Part shown: positions 34,467-46,520 of the stretch, piece by piece
How the letters are laid out: every line of letters starts with the position of its first letter
Numbering within the stretch: position 1 is the stretch's first letter
Assembly: GCF_026914185.1 (NCBI RefSeq)
Contig: NC_070572.1
Coordinates: 3,038,001-3,102,000, forward strand
DNA: 64,000 nucleotides
Direction of reading: 5' to 3'
Source: Puccinia triticina
Lineage: Eukaryota; Basidiomycota; Pucciniomycetes; Pucciniales; Pucciniaceae
Program-made: the position numbers and the translations under genes
Notes under the pieces: generated by a model
Told to the model about the DNA's origin: nothing
Seen by the model: the letters and a program-made list of their open reading frames with translations, nothing else
Databases searched by the model: none

Positions 34467-36914
34467 TTATTTATCAAATTAGCGTAGCAATAAGGAACGC
34501 TAATATATTGCTATATGTTGAGTTTCATTTGCCGTGACAGCCCTGCAAAAGGAGCTGTAGAATCTCTCCCTGTAAATCTGAACTTGTCCATCGTCCATTC
34601 CTCCCTCGCCGGCTCTTCCTTGTCTCCTTTGCTAGCCCTTCATCACTTTATTCCTCAAACTGATCCGGCCATCTCTCATTGACTTTGTAGACCTTTACTC
34701 CCTCAACTGTCTTGACATCAATCAAGAACTTCTCTTTGTCACTCCGCTTGACACAGATCGGCTCATTCTCCAATTTGGTGAGAAACAAACAAGGCTTCCT
34801 TGGTCCTTCCTCCCTTGGCTAATCCCCTCTCTTTATCTTTCCCTTTAGTGTCCTTGTTGTCCTTGTTCCTCTTATACATCTTCTTGTTATCTGGTTGTCT
34901 GATTCTCTCTCTTTATTGTGGTGGTAATTATTCTCTCTCTCTCATTCTCATTATCCTTATCTCTTCCCCTCATGTCTAATCCTGTCTCTGTAGTCTGGTT
35001 CTTGATTTCTTAGCAATTCAGATAAAATCTTCACACAATCAACAGTTGAACATCGCCGATCCTTGCGCTTTGAATCATATGTTGTCTGACACCAAGGAAT
35101 CAAAAACGAAATCCACCGTTAATCATAACCAGCCACCCCATTCTAAACCTGCTATCTCTACAACCAAGATGAAGGACTCTATTATCTCCGCCAAGAAACT
35201 CAAAGCATTGGCCATTGAAACCGCCATCAAGTCAATTCCTGCATTGACTCAAGAGAATTTCTCGAGCTGGAAAGAACAAATGATCAATTTATTTGAAAAT
35301 CTCAATATCAAAGAGATATTTACACTCAATACCGGCTTCATATCCACCAAGAATGAGCTATTCATTCAAGCGATCATGACTTCTAAACTTGACATGGAAA
35401 TCCAATCCAATGTTGTGAACAAGGACAACCAAGGAGAGACTCTGAAGATTTGGAACACCATCCTTGAATACTTTGCGTCTAAACACAGCGCAAATTGAGC
35501 TCGCATTTGGAATCAGTTCTCTTACTTAACCTTTGAAGAGACCAATATCAAAACTTTTATAACTAAAATCAAGAAACTTATAAATGAAATGCACGAAGTC
35601 GGCATCCAAATTGATTTGGACATAGTTGGCTATGAAATCCTGAAGAAATTTCCAAGAACAACCAAAATGGACAGCATGAAGACAACAATCACTCAAAATG
35701 GTCTTACAAAACCCAAAGAAATTTTGGATCACATCCGTATCCATGTTCAAAATCTCTCTATCAATCAATGTTCCTCAAAATCGTCTTTGTCTCAAGTGTT
35801 GCTATTTAACAACCCTTCTAAGAATTGCGCCAAGGAGTATCACAACCCGCGTGCCAATCATCCCATTCCAAGGAACAATGCTGATATCTCTATCCCAAAC
35901 TTTGTCCTCCTCCAAAGACCGACAATGCTCAATCTGCAGCTAAAAACACTCAATTGGAGAACAGTGTTAGTAGCTTCCTCTCCTCTTCATCCTCCCTCTC
36001 CTCTAAATTCATTCTCAATTCTGGTTCCCCTGCTCACATGACATCTGACTTGAATCTTTTCACCTCCATATCACTGAAAGAAGAAGGAATCGTGAAGGCC
36101 AGTTCCGGGACAGAATCACTGAAAATCAAGGGAATTGGAACGGTCAAACTATCAAATGAGCTCAGTGATATTCTTTCACACAACCAACAGTGGGTCAGCT
36201 ACACTAACAATAGCTGTAGTGTAGCGTAGTGTTAGCTGTTTTCAGCTACGCTAAAGAGAAGTTACTGTTAGCTTTCATTTTTTCCAACTGACACTAAGGC
36301 ATTTTCTTGAAGAAAAATAAATAGCTGTTAGTGTAGTGTTAGCCAGAATTGAAAAAAAAAGTTAACACTATTCAAATTCTTTGGAATTATCATTTTAGCA
36401 ATGTTAGTATCCCAAAAAGCTACACTAACTGTTGGTCTGGTGCTCTGTGAAGTTACGCTAACTCTCAGTGTGGTGGTTGTACTTTGATTACATATGTAAA
36501 CACATGTTGTGTATTTTTGCCCGAGACCAGGTTCTAATTGAACTCAGTGGACCACAGTAGACCTCAGACAGCATCAATTTTCACTCCTGATATACTATAT
36601 GAGAGTACACAACCATCATTCAGCACACCAGACATCATTTATAATACTCATTCATAACTTCTCCCTCAATAAACTCCACTCATCTCTTGCTTGATTGCTT
36701 CAACTCATCACTCACCCACCCTTGTTTCTCTTCTTTTTAATGGTTTGTCTGCTTATATGTTTTTTTTCCTGTCTTGTTGTGATGTCTATGATAATGAAAT
36801 GAGATATCTCAGGCAGACATCTGCCTGGGGACTTGAAATAATTTATCTTATTCATCATAATAAGAAGGGGTAAAAAAACACCTATTTTCTTCATCCCAAA
36901 GCTTGTGCTAGTGT

Positions 36915-37180
36915 AGGACCCTGGCAAGCGCGGCCAGAGGGTACGCATGAAAATCAATTCAAAAATCATGGGATTCATACATTTTTAAAAGACATTTTTG
37001 GCTTTTCTTGCCAACATTTACCACATTTTGAGGAGAAATTAGCAGTACATTATTCTCCCTTGAAGCCTACATGTGCCCATCTTTTCAGAATCCATTTATC
37101 ATGTTTGGTTGTGAGCCAAAGTGGCTTTAAACATTCATACATTTTCATGCGTACCCTCTGGCCGCGCTTGCCAGGGTACT
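36915..37180. mobile_element. Nested MITE, 8-bp duplication GCTAGTGT
   Basis: The inverted ends contain CCCTGGCAAGCGCGGCCAGA and its complement, followed by GGGTACGCATGAAAAT, about 40 bases in all. GCTAGTGT lies on both sides (36907-36914 and 37181-37188). The 266-base body has no coding. Confidence 0.88.
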
Positions 37181-37474
37181 GCTAGTGTCTGGTTTGAGTG
37201 AAAAAAATTAAGCTAACCAATTTAGTTCAGCGTAATGAAGCTTCTGTTTAGTGTAGCGTAGTGTATGTTGTCACTAGCTACGCTAAATGTGTGCAAAAAT
37301 TTTGTTAGCTTATAACAAGTTACACTACTTTCTAGTTTAGCGCTTTTCATTTAAATCTAACGCTATTTGTTTTGGAAATGAAATTATTATAACTACGCTG
37401 ACTGTTAGCGTAGTGGGTTGTAACTTTATCTAACACTAAATGAATCCTGGAGGGAAAAATGGCTGCTACGCTAA

Positions 37475-37696
37475 GGCCCTGTTTGGCAGCGTGATTATTA
37501 CGCAATAAATAATCTTGCTGTGTCCCCCTACATTGTGTAAGACAGTACTTTTTTGCCTGATCTTTTGGAAGTAAACTGCCGAGCCTTATGAGGGTTTACT
37601 TTCAAAAGATTATCCTAAAAGTACATGTTTTACCATATGTAATATAGCATTTTTCCTATTATTACGCTGCGTAATATGACGCTGCCAAACAGGGCC
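37475..37696. mobile_element. Tourist/Harbinger-like MITE, TAA duplication
   Basis: The ends GGCCCTGTTTGGCAGCGTGA and its near complement bound 222 bases. TAA flanks both sides (37472-37474 and 37697-37699). GGCCCTGTTTGG with a 3-base TAA or TTA duplication is the established signature of the PIF/Harbinger family. Confidence 0.85.
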
Positions 37697-37795
37697 TAAG
37701 AGATTTTGGTCAAATAGCGTAGTTTAGCGTAGCAACCCACTGTTGACACAACATTCTTTTTGTACCCAACATTGTTGTGAATCTTAGACGGTGAC

Positions 37796-38513
37796 CGGAC
37801 CCGCAGGGGTAGGTCACCCAGGTCCAAACATGCAAATGAGATAGCTCAGACTGGGCTAAGGGACTTGTTAGGAGGAATTAGGTTCAGGACTAGGCCCATG
37901 CGCATGTCACAAATCCTCATAACCTAGCCACCAAGCTCCTCTTACCCTGCTTCAGCGCCCATCTCCATCACTCTCCATCATAGCTCCGCGGACCACACAC
38001 ATTTTTTCAGATTTTCTTTTCAGAGTTCTTTTGATTAAACGTAACCATCAGCAATCAAAGGAGAAGGTCATGGTCGAAGAGATGGTAAAACGAGCAACCA
38101 AAAGATTAAATTGAACGCCCGACACACAAATTACAATGGGTCCCAAGGTTGCAGGTAACAAAGGAGAAGAGAGAGTATCTCAGGAGAGCTTAAGTAGTTA
38201 GTTTCTCAAGAATGATTTGTTTGGGCTACCTAAGTTGTTGGTTAGCTGATGGGATTTTAAACCCTTCTTTAGAAGATAAAACACCAACTTTGAATGAGAA
38301 AGATAAGGCAGTGGCAAGAGATAAAGAAGCATCTCATGACATAGATAGCGAGGATAGTTTTAAAGGTTTGTTTGCTCTCAAGGTTGCTGAGAAGTAACAC
38401 TCATTTTCATTGGCTCCCTAAGTTGCTGGGAAGCAACATTCCAGTTCATAATCACATCAAAATTTGCTCAATAGTGTATTGATTATTTGTTTGTAATTTG
38501 TCAATTTTGACAG
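37796..38513 (+). other. Upstream region of the split gag gene, possible 5' exon
   Basis: An open frame at 38212-38397 (EDKTPTLNEKDKAVARDKE) with a GTTTGT donor-like site at 38364 could be a 5' exon joined to the acceptor TTTGACAG that ends at 38513. The phase I read does not fit exactly, so the model is open. A plant-like CCTTTG or CAATCAAAG feature was not interpretable. Confidence 0.25.
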
Positions 38514-39619
38514 AAATACCAAACCCGTCCAAGGATACGGTATTGAAGTATACTATAAGGACGTGTTAGCAAATGTACCAGACATAGTCGAGCCGGATGG
38601 TACCATCACGGTATCCAGACGTACAGAGGTCAACCTCCCATCTGATATTGCATTGGACGTTGCACCAATAGAAGTAGTTGCGGCGAAGTCCGAAAAGCAG
38701 TTGATTTGGGACAAGGCTATGGAGGCCTTTGAGAAAGGGGACAAGAATTCGGTCGACTTCTATTTACAGGTCTACAGCAAAATGAAAGACGGATCCTCTT
38801 TAGATGCACCTGACAAACCAGATATCCTCAGATCGGCTTCTAGTGATGCAGTTAATCCCGCGGTGAAAGTGGCTAGGCGTGCTATTGAGAAGACAACCAT
38901 TGTTTTCGTGAAAGGTTCTCTCCCAAAGCATTTTGATGTTGGTTTTACACCATACTTTGATAAGAATATTCAAGAATTTAGAGGTCCAATTCCCCTGACA
39001 ATTTTCGACAAGAATTGGCAACGAGATGCTATTCAGTATGGGGTGGATGATTTTTACAATTGGTGTTTTACAATGCCCACCCATTGCAAAGTGCGCACAT
39101 TGTAAATTTGCATATGAGGCCCAATTAAATTAATTTTGCAATTTGTTGGGTACATACTACACAATGTAAAGTTACAACATGTAAATCAACTTTTGTAAAT
39201 TACAATCTGGCTACATGTAAACTGTACTTTTACAGTGCCACGTGTAACAATGCTTGTAACAATGCTTGTAAAACTGTACATATGTCTACAAACAAATAAA
39301 ATTACATTCACTTAACTTACAATGCCCCTTCATCACCCTCAAAACATCCTCCCCCAAGCTTAATTGCACCTCTGGGAAGCTTCCACAAAGCCTCCGCTGA
39401 CCTAGGTAGGGCTAAATTTGATACACAGACACTCACCCATCATCACCTTGGTCGGAATCAGTCCGATCACTTTTTTTTGCTGCTATTGGGTGATTTCCCA
39501 CCCAAATCAAAACCTTAATAGAGTTCTTATTACATACCCTGCGATAAAGCAGCAACCTAATCCGGATAAGCAATAAGCTTGAAAATCTTGTCTTTGTAGT
39601 ACATAGATTCACCGCTCCT

Positions 39620-42600
39620 ATGCCCCGCAAAAGACGATTCACAGCAAGTATCCCACTTCCCACGCCTCCACCCCCTCCACTCAATCCTCCCAGAAATACG
39701 ATATCCACCGCCACATTATCTTCTACTGGTAGTATCCCAACATCCACTGCAAATAACACCAACATCAAGAAAGCTTGAGCTGGCGGCCCTGAAGATTCCA
39801 ATCCGGAAGAACCCAAAGACTTCCCAAACTGGCAATATCCCGTCGCCATGGACAAGGAATTCAGTACCTTCATCAATCATGGATGCAAGTTGGACCGCCA
39901 GGGTTATCCCCTTTACCCAAACGGATCGACTACTTTTGTGCTCTCTCCCGGTGCGGACGTCAAAAACTTTGGAAATGTTGGGTACACAAAGACGAGTAGC
40001 AACGGTGCAAAGTCCGACCACTGGAAAGTAGTTTGAGTGTACTGCAAGGGAGTTCTAGTTTGTGATCGTGAAGGATGTGATTATACCGGCCCCCCACCAA
40101 CTGGCAAAGGTAAAATTGATGAGCTGCTCAGCACGTTAGTCCCTTCTCTTCCATTTACCTTGTATCATTTACTGATTACCATGGTGTTGACGCCTTTAAA
40201 TTTTATGTGATCTTGATCAGTAATCCCACCTGCAAAGGTCTGGCCGGTCAATGCCTTGGTAAGATTTACCAGCAGAAATGCTTGAATACGCAATGTCGCT
40301 TTGATTTTCATAAGAAGACCAGCTGGGGGCTCATGCGACACCAAGGAGTTCACGCGCATCCATGGCCATCTTCCAAGAAAGCAGACCCCCTCGCAAAAAA
40401 AGATCTAACCAAAGCAGTCCTGAAAAATCTGAAGGCAAGTGCTCTACAGCTCAAGGTATGTTCTCATACTTTCCTTCTCCTCGGGCTCCCTTTCTCCTTG
40501 GAAGCTGACTGCCCAATGCATCTCTCAGATTGGCAACACAAGCGGGCCTGGACAGGAAATTGACAGTGTGGTTAACATACATGAATCCTTAGGCAACTCA
40601 GACCGGCTGCGTCACCTTCGTCGCCAGATACTGCAGCAGATGGATCTTGGTTTGGACGGGGGAGACAAGTTCATGCATGACTTATTCCAGTGGCAACTGT
40701 AAGTATCTCGGATTCGGCCCATTTGTCAAAACTTCACGTTGTTAATTTTACAATCTCTGAACCTCACAGGAATGGTATGGAGGTCATATCAATCGCCTGC
40801 AAGCCAGGCCACGAACACATAACACTCCAGACTAATTGGATGTCGCAGCGGCTTCTTGATCGTGGCGAGGATGGCCATAACTTGTACTCTGGCGGATTAA
40901 TCTTGGATGTTACTTACCGTTTCTTTGCGTCCGGATATCTGCTCACTACCTCAATGTATTGCGACGATATCGGCCGATGGATTCCCATACAACTTAGCTG
41001 GATCCGTGGTCTAAGCAAATCCTACTACACAGTTCACTTCACAGTACTTTTCCGTCAATTTCTCATTCCATCTCTCTTGCAACACGAGCGCGAAAACATG
41101 GCAAGGAGTATTGTGGATTTCTCAAAGGCTCGGCAAAGAGGATTTGTGGCAGCGTACATGGAAGTCTTTGGCGAATCCAACCCTGATGAAGCCCTGTGCA
41201 AACTGAAAGGATGTCGGGAACACTTCCGTCAATCAATCACCCGAGTCAAGCAAAACCGTGCTGTCATCATGGCTGACGAGCAGGTGAGATCTTATTTTAT
41301 TTTATGTGTTTTCCTACTTTAATCTCATTCCAACTCCCCGCCAACACCCCCGCCAACCGTGACTCACATGTACATCCTCTCCAGGCGCTATTTGAATCCA
41401 AGTTCCTCGCGCTGTTGCAGCCGTGCAACAAGGACGGGCCTACTCACGACGAAAAAATAGATGAGATGCGTCACAGATTTCCCAAGACCAAGGCGTGGCT
41501 GGACTGGTGGACAATGGCCGACGTGGAGTCCATCTTATTTCCAAGCCGCCGCAAGATGCTGGAGGACTCACCCAATGGTGATGATGGTCTTCCAAGCTCA
41601 ACCAATGCTCAGGAGAGCATGCACCGACTTTACTACATGTTCAGGTTTTTTTTTTTTTTTTGTCTTTTACAATCTTTCACATTTGGATTGCAATTAATCA
41701 CTAATGTGTATGTATGTACCTTTACACTGTAGTGCGGGTAAGAAGACAATAATCGCGGGGTTTTCCGAGCTCTATGCCTTTGTTAAGGCATTGGAAAAGG
41801 ACCATCTACTTGTGATGCGGGCATTCCCATCCGTTACGGGATCAAGGCCAAGGGTCAGCAAGACGTCGCCCAATCGATCGGGTGGATCAAACCAACCAAA
41901 CGGCAGCGGGCTGCGTTCAACGATGGTTGACCACCTGACACCACTCAAGCCCTCCTCAATCATCCCAACAAGCGCGCAAAGTCTGGCAGGCCGCCAAATT
42001 CCCAGAACATCAACCGAGCGGTGCACACAACCTTTGTGTCATACGCCGCTGAGAAGGAGGACCACTTGAAGAACCGGTGCTGGTTGGCGCAACGATGCAT
42101 CAGCTAATTACGGTGCTTTTACTGTATCTCTAAAAATGAAAACTAAGATGTCATAGACATGTGGATTTTTTTTTGATATTCTTGTTCCCCACAAACCCTA
42201 GAATCAAATCCGCTTTTTTGGCCCACCTCCACTGGGGGATCTGTCCTGAAATCCGTGAAACAATTTCAATTACAGTCTATTACTGTAATTGAAATTGTTT
42301 CACGGATTTCAGGACAGATCCCCCAGTGGAGGTGGGCCAAAAAAGCGGATTTGATTCTAGGGTTTGTGGGGAACAAGAATATCAAAAAAAAATCCACATG
42401 TCTATGATATCTTAGTTTTCATTTTTAGAGATACAGTAAAAGCACCGTAATTAGCTGATGCATTGTTGGTTGGCTGGCGGCAGCTTTGGAATCTCTCTAC
42501 GCGGTTTACAGCCCACTCTGGCTCCAAACCCCCGGCGGCAAAAAAACCGACATTTTCCACACTCTGGTCTCGCATTTCACCTCCAGGACAACTAACGAGC

Positions 42601-44479
42601 TCATCAAAAATAAAAATCTCAAGTCGTGCCTCACCCGCGGAACTCACAAGCTATTTGAAGAGGCTTGTAAACTCCATCCACATTTGTTCATCCCTGGTGA
42701 GTATGCCTCATGTGATTTCTTCATGGAAATCCTCCTCGATCCCAAGTCAAACTTGTCAAAGATCCTGCAAAGCCTGTTCTCAGTCCAAGAGTCCCGCGAA
42801 TTCTTGTGCCCCCAAAAGTTACTCACCCCCAAGGCGAACGCCGCTTGGTTGCGCTCAAGCTCACTACGTCCATGTTTGCCGCCAATGGGATCAGCTCAAC
42901 CAATGCGGAATCACTTATCACTCAGTGGACAACCTCTGGCCTTGCGGGAGCTTCTGGCTTACAATGCAAGAGTTGTAACAACTCCCGACCCAAAAAAACT
43001 CGTCGAAGTCAGACCACCAATCACAAAGACCTTCCTCAGCCAAGTAGTTTGCTCAATGAAGTCTCACTTATATTGTTCCCTGATTCTCAAGCTCCACCTC
43101 ACCTCTACTTCCACATCGACATATCATCCATTTGTAATGAAGATGAACAGCAGGATTTCATGGGCAAGATGATCCGGCCGTTCAAGCTGACCGTCTCAGG
43201 GGAGGTATATACCTTGATCTCACGTGGATATTGGGGTGCAGATCACTATTGGGGTAAGGTTTTACGTAACATTTGAGGAGTTACCGGTGTTTGGCTCCAC
43301 AATGATCAAATCAATGCCGGCTTTGCTCAATTGGTTGATCCTCTCCCCGGAAGTATTAGTGGGGCACATCCGCACACCAGCTGGTTGATTTACTCGCGGG
43401 GATGGACAAACAATGAAGCAGCTTTTGTGGAACAAAGTGTTGAAAGGATCCGCCGCGACAACCCCAAGATCACATCTGTGATCCCGTTTTCTCACATGAA
43501 GAACCTTTTGAATATATCTTACAACGGTGATGTGACGGTGGACCACTTCAATCTGCCTACAACCTTTGAATCCCGGCCTCAGAAGAAACACGTATACCAT
43601 GGCAATATCTGGGACAATATCAGTGATCCATCCTGCTCGGGCACCTCTAGCGAGGCAGCCACTGAAGATTCTGACTCTAGCGAGGCTGCCACTGAAGATT
43701 CTGACGATGGCAACGGTGAATCGGAACCTGAATCTGGCAGTGATGCCTCTGAATATGAAGCTCCCGGATGTCCACCAAGCCCGCCTAACCATAGCGAACC
43801 AATCAAGATACGGCTTTGAATGAACCAGACTCAGCCTCCTCGATTGAATCCTACGCCGCAAACCATTGCAGGGTCTGCCCCGGCCCCACCAATCACCAAA
43901 TCCAAAAAATTCCTGCCTGGAAGGCGGCCACGCCCTACAAAAGCTCGGCCAGTTTCCCCCCCTGCATCGGATCCAAAGACAGCTCTTCCAGATTGTGGTA
44001 TTGAGGTTCCCAGGTCCAGTCAACCCCTCTCTTCTGTCCAAAAACCCCAGTCTACACAACCGGTCAAGCCAACGTCCTCTGCAAAGAAGCCTGCAGGAAA
44101 ACGGGGTCGTCCAAAGAAGGATCCAGCTGACGCTAGCAATGTCACCTTCCAATCGGCCCCGTTGACCAATGCTGACTGGGAGCGCATTACCGCCCATTCG
44201 GCGGCCAACTGGTCTGCTCATTGGAAAGCAGAAAACGAGAAAATATGGTTGCAGAATATTGGACGAGTGCGTGAATGCCCACTAGTAGAGGTAGGTCCAG
44301 GGCCTGGTTTGATCACCTCAAAATCTGTTAATACGGCCGCCACTCAGAGATTGTCTCAGCGATTGGAGACCGCTCAGAAAGACGCCCCCTCTCAGAAATT
44401 GCTTGCGGCTAAGAAAACAAAAGCACCCACCCAGCCAAAGGTGGGTATGCGCAGATCTTCTCGAAATGCAGTGGTTTGA
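39620..44479 (+). pseudogene. Transposase with GCM zinc finger, DDE core and USP-like domain
   Basis: Reading from ATG 39620: a basic proline-rich start; a GCM/WRKY-type zinc finger (HWKVV, YCKGVLVC, CDYTGPPPTGKGKIDELL, then NPTCKG, CLNTQCRFDF and LMRHQGVHAHPWP); and a DDE core with LDVTYRFF, DDIGRWIPIQLSW, IVDFSKARQRGF and STNAQESMHRLYYM. Next comes a ubiquitin-protease-like domain with a Cys box (NRCWLA joined to ALESLYAVYSPLW), a CKSC pair, and a His box (DHYWGKVL, GVWLHND, SWLIYSR). An acidic repeat and an AT-hook (GKRGRPKKDP) end it. Introns with GT-AG ends occur near 40136-40218, 40456-40530, 40700-40770, 41284-41384 and 41645-41732. In-frame TGA codons (about 39777, 40034, 41927, 43274 and 43817) mark decay; at least some fit CGA to TGA. 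Confidence 0.78.
42090..42470. mobile_element. 381-bp palindromic foldback element, 9-bp duplication
   Basis: The two arms are near-perfect reverse complements centred at 42279 with a five-base loop (CTATT). The arms run from ATGCATCAGCTAATTACGGT on the left to its complement on the right. TGGTTGGCG (42081-42089) and TGGCTGGCG (42471-42479) flank it, differing at one base. It interrupts the Cys box of the USP-like domain. It has no coding. Arm identity implies a recent insertion. Confidence 0.92.
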
Positions 44480-46149
44480 TTTGTTGTTCCTCTGCTTCCT
44501 ATTGTTGTTCATCTGCTTCCTATTGATGTCACTTGACACTTGTGATTTTGCTTGGATAATTTGTTTCCCTTTCATTTTTTGGCGGGTTTGGTATCAATCT
44601 CTTCTTGTTTTTTCCCTCCATCTGGTTGTATGTTTGCTCTGTCTTGGTTTTTTTCAGGCTGTTGTGGTCTTTTTTTACAAGGCATTGTAAAAATGCACCT
44701 GATAGGAGAGAAATGTATTTTTACAACCTCTCTTTTACAATGTGCCCCCCTTTGTAATGGGATCTCATTGCAAAACTATTTGATTAGGGGATATGATTCT
44801 TTTTCACATAGCCCATTTTTACAACGGGTGAACTTTGTAACAGTTAAGTTGTAAATTTGCAAAATGTATGGTGCCAGGTACATTTTTAAAACTTAATTTT
44901 TGCATTGCATTGTTTTGCGGTCCCAGGAATTGTGCCCCATTATGTAAAATTAATTAATTGTGGGTTTATATGCAATTTTACAATGTACCTACATTGTAAA
45001 AGAGGAATTGTAAAAATCAACAGCCCCATTCAGTATTACACAAACAGAAGGTCGAAGGGAGATGAGAAAGACGTACACTATATTGGTTATGAATATCCCA
45101 ACGAGTGGACGCAATCATTCAGTAAATGGACGACTAATCATCAAAAATTTTACATCACCTTCCGCGATCTGTACAATTATCCGGAATTCGCCGAATGGAT
45201 TTTATTACACAAAGAGAACGTTTATAAAATAGTTGGTGAAGAAGGCTTTATGACGGCCTTCAGATACGACATGATAGTGAGACAAAATGTGTGCTCGTAT
45301 CAAGTGACGACAGACTCTGGTGCTATATCTGCGGTGGATATTTCGATGTATCGGGATGACATAAAGAGGGAAGCTTGGCGCATCAGGTTGACGTTGGGCA
45401 AGAATGACGAGATCGATAATCCTTACGCGTACGGAGCAAAGAAATTCGGTTTTGATCCTAATACCGGGAAGCAACGTGTGAAGCTTTTGAAAGGGGGTGA
45501 AGATCATCCAAAACAAGAATCAAACTCAAGCCGAGGCAGAGGAGGTTTTCAAGGAAGAGGTTCAATGGATAGATGGTCTCAAGATCAACGCAATTCGGAC
45601 TACGGTGGCTATAACGGCCGTTATAACGGCAGTTATCAAGATCATCAGCAAGACAAGGGTTATAATAAGCGTCCCAGAGATCAAGGTTATTTTGATCATG
45701 ATTATTACAAGAATAATGAATACGGCGGTAATAATTGTCAGCCTTAGAGATACATCAAGTATCCAAAAGACGAGTTTTGTCCCTTTCTTTCTTTGGCTAT
45801 TAGCCAAAGAAAATAATGCATTTTTCTTTGGCTAAAAGCCGAAGGACAGCAGAGCTGGCCGGGCCAGCTCCACTGGAGCTGGCGCGCTGGCTGGCGCTGG
45901 ATGAGCTGGTATTGGTATGTATTGGATACATTACTGTATCCAATACAAATACATAGCGATACGTATCTGATACATAGCTATACGTATCTGATACATACCG
46001 ATACATATCCAATACATACCTGTACAATGTACTAAAAATACATACCAATACGTACCCAATACATACCGATACGTATCCGGTACATACCAATACGTATCCA
46101 ATACATACCAATACAATGTACCATACACCTTGCCACGTTTTTTTTTTAA

Positions 46150-46408
46150 AAAACTGCCCTAACCCCTAACCCCTCACCCCTCACCCCTCACCCCTCACCC
46201 CTCACCCCTCACCCCTCACCCCTCACCCCTCACCCCTCACCCCTCACCCCTCACCCCTAACCCATAACCCCTAACCCCTAACCCCTAACCCATAACCCCT
46301 AACCCCTAACCCCTAACCCATAACCCCTAACCCATAACCCCTAACCCATAACCCATAACCCCTAACCCATAACCCCTAACCCATAACCCCTAACCCCTAA
46401 AACCCGCC
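46150..46408. repeat. 7-bp minisatellite ACCCCTC / ACCCCTA / ACCCATA
   Basis: The array is built of CCCCTCA units, then CCCCTAA and CCCATAA units, about 36 in total. It resembles telomere repeats in composition but the period is seven, it is internal, and it lies inside a TIR element. It is not a chromosome end. Confidence 0.9.
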
Positions 46409-46440
46409 CACTAACCTGCCCCCTAACCCCCAAATGGGGC

Positions 46441-46520
46441 ATGGGGGCAGTGGGAATTGAACGGGCAACCTTGCTGTAAGGAGGTTTGCAGCTGCGCTGC
46501 AAACCACTAGGCTAACAACC
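46441..46520 (-). repeat. tRNA-like module with A and B boxes
   Basis: Minus-strand TTAGCCTAGTGG fits an A box and CCGTTCAATTCCC a B box. A GCAGCGCAGCTGC palindrome lies between them. The acceptor ends do not pair, so it is not a working tRNA. It sits inside the preceding TIR element. Confidence 0.5.

Larger units (their letters stand above)
36185..37745. mobile_element. hAT-like non-autonomous element inside the copia remnant
   Basis: The 7-base duplication ACACAAC flanks it (36178-36184 and 37746-37752). The ends CAACAGTGGGT and ACCCACTGTTG are inverted, and subterminal words such as AGCTACGCTAA and TTAGCGTAGC repeat through both halves. Removing it restores the copia frame. Two smaller elements have inserted into it. 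Confidence 0.85.
35046..37795 (+). pseudogene. Copia gag-protease remnant split by an hAT-like element
   Basis: The frame beginning near 35046 encodes a UBN2-style copia Gag (LTQENFSSWKEQMINLFENL, NTILEYFASKHSA). It stops at 35496 (TGA after SAN) and continues with FETNIKTFITKIKKLINEM and IHVQNLSIN. A protease-like segment follows at about 36000 (FILNSGSPAHMTSDLNLF), with the usual aspartate of DSG replaced by N. At 36184 the frame is cut by an insertion and resumes at 37753 with ILFVPNIVVNL, the usual end of a copia protease. Nothing of integrase or RT remains. The sequence between 34550 and 35045 may include its 5' LTR or leader. Confidence 0.75.
39040..45027 (+). mobile_element. MULE-like DNA transposon, 9-bp target duplication
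   Basis: ATTCAGTAT occurs at 39031-39039 and 45028-45036. The ends GGGGTGGATGATTTTTACAA and, read inward from the right, GGGGCTGTTGATTTTTACAA are inverted. Further in, ACATTGTAAA, TTGCATAT and AATTAATTTT match between the two sides, and TTGTAAA or TTTACAA words are abundant in the subterminal 300 bases. A 9-bp duplication and DDE core fit the Mutator-like group. The element is 5,988 bases and carries one long multi-exon gene. Confidence 0.9.
38514..45747 (+). pseudogene. DIRS-family gag-like gene split by a 6-kb transposon
   Basis: The frame runs from an acceptor (ACAG) at 38513 to 39039 and resumes at 45037. At the join, reading passes from RDAIQY directly to YTNRRSKGDEKD once the transposon and one target copy are removed. 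The two parts encode 175 and 236 residues. The first has an acidic and mixed region ending DKNWQRDAIQY. The second has EYPNEWTQSFSKW, YNYPEFAEWILLHKEN, GFMTAFRYDMIVRQN and an RGRGGF/GYNGRYNG arginine-glycine tail. It is homologous to the DIRS gag at 25614-26202. No RT or recombinase follows, so it may be a solo gag or a domesticated copy that was intact until the insertion. Confidence 0.75.

Noticed and set aside
43262..44221. 319-residue minus-strand frame
   Set aside because: It is antisense to the USP-like and acidic part of the MULE gene and has no recognisable domain.
46150..46408. Telomere
   Set aside because: The array is internal, has a 7-base variable unit and lies between the ends of a TIR element.
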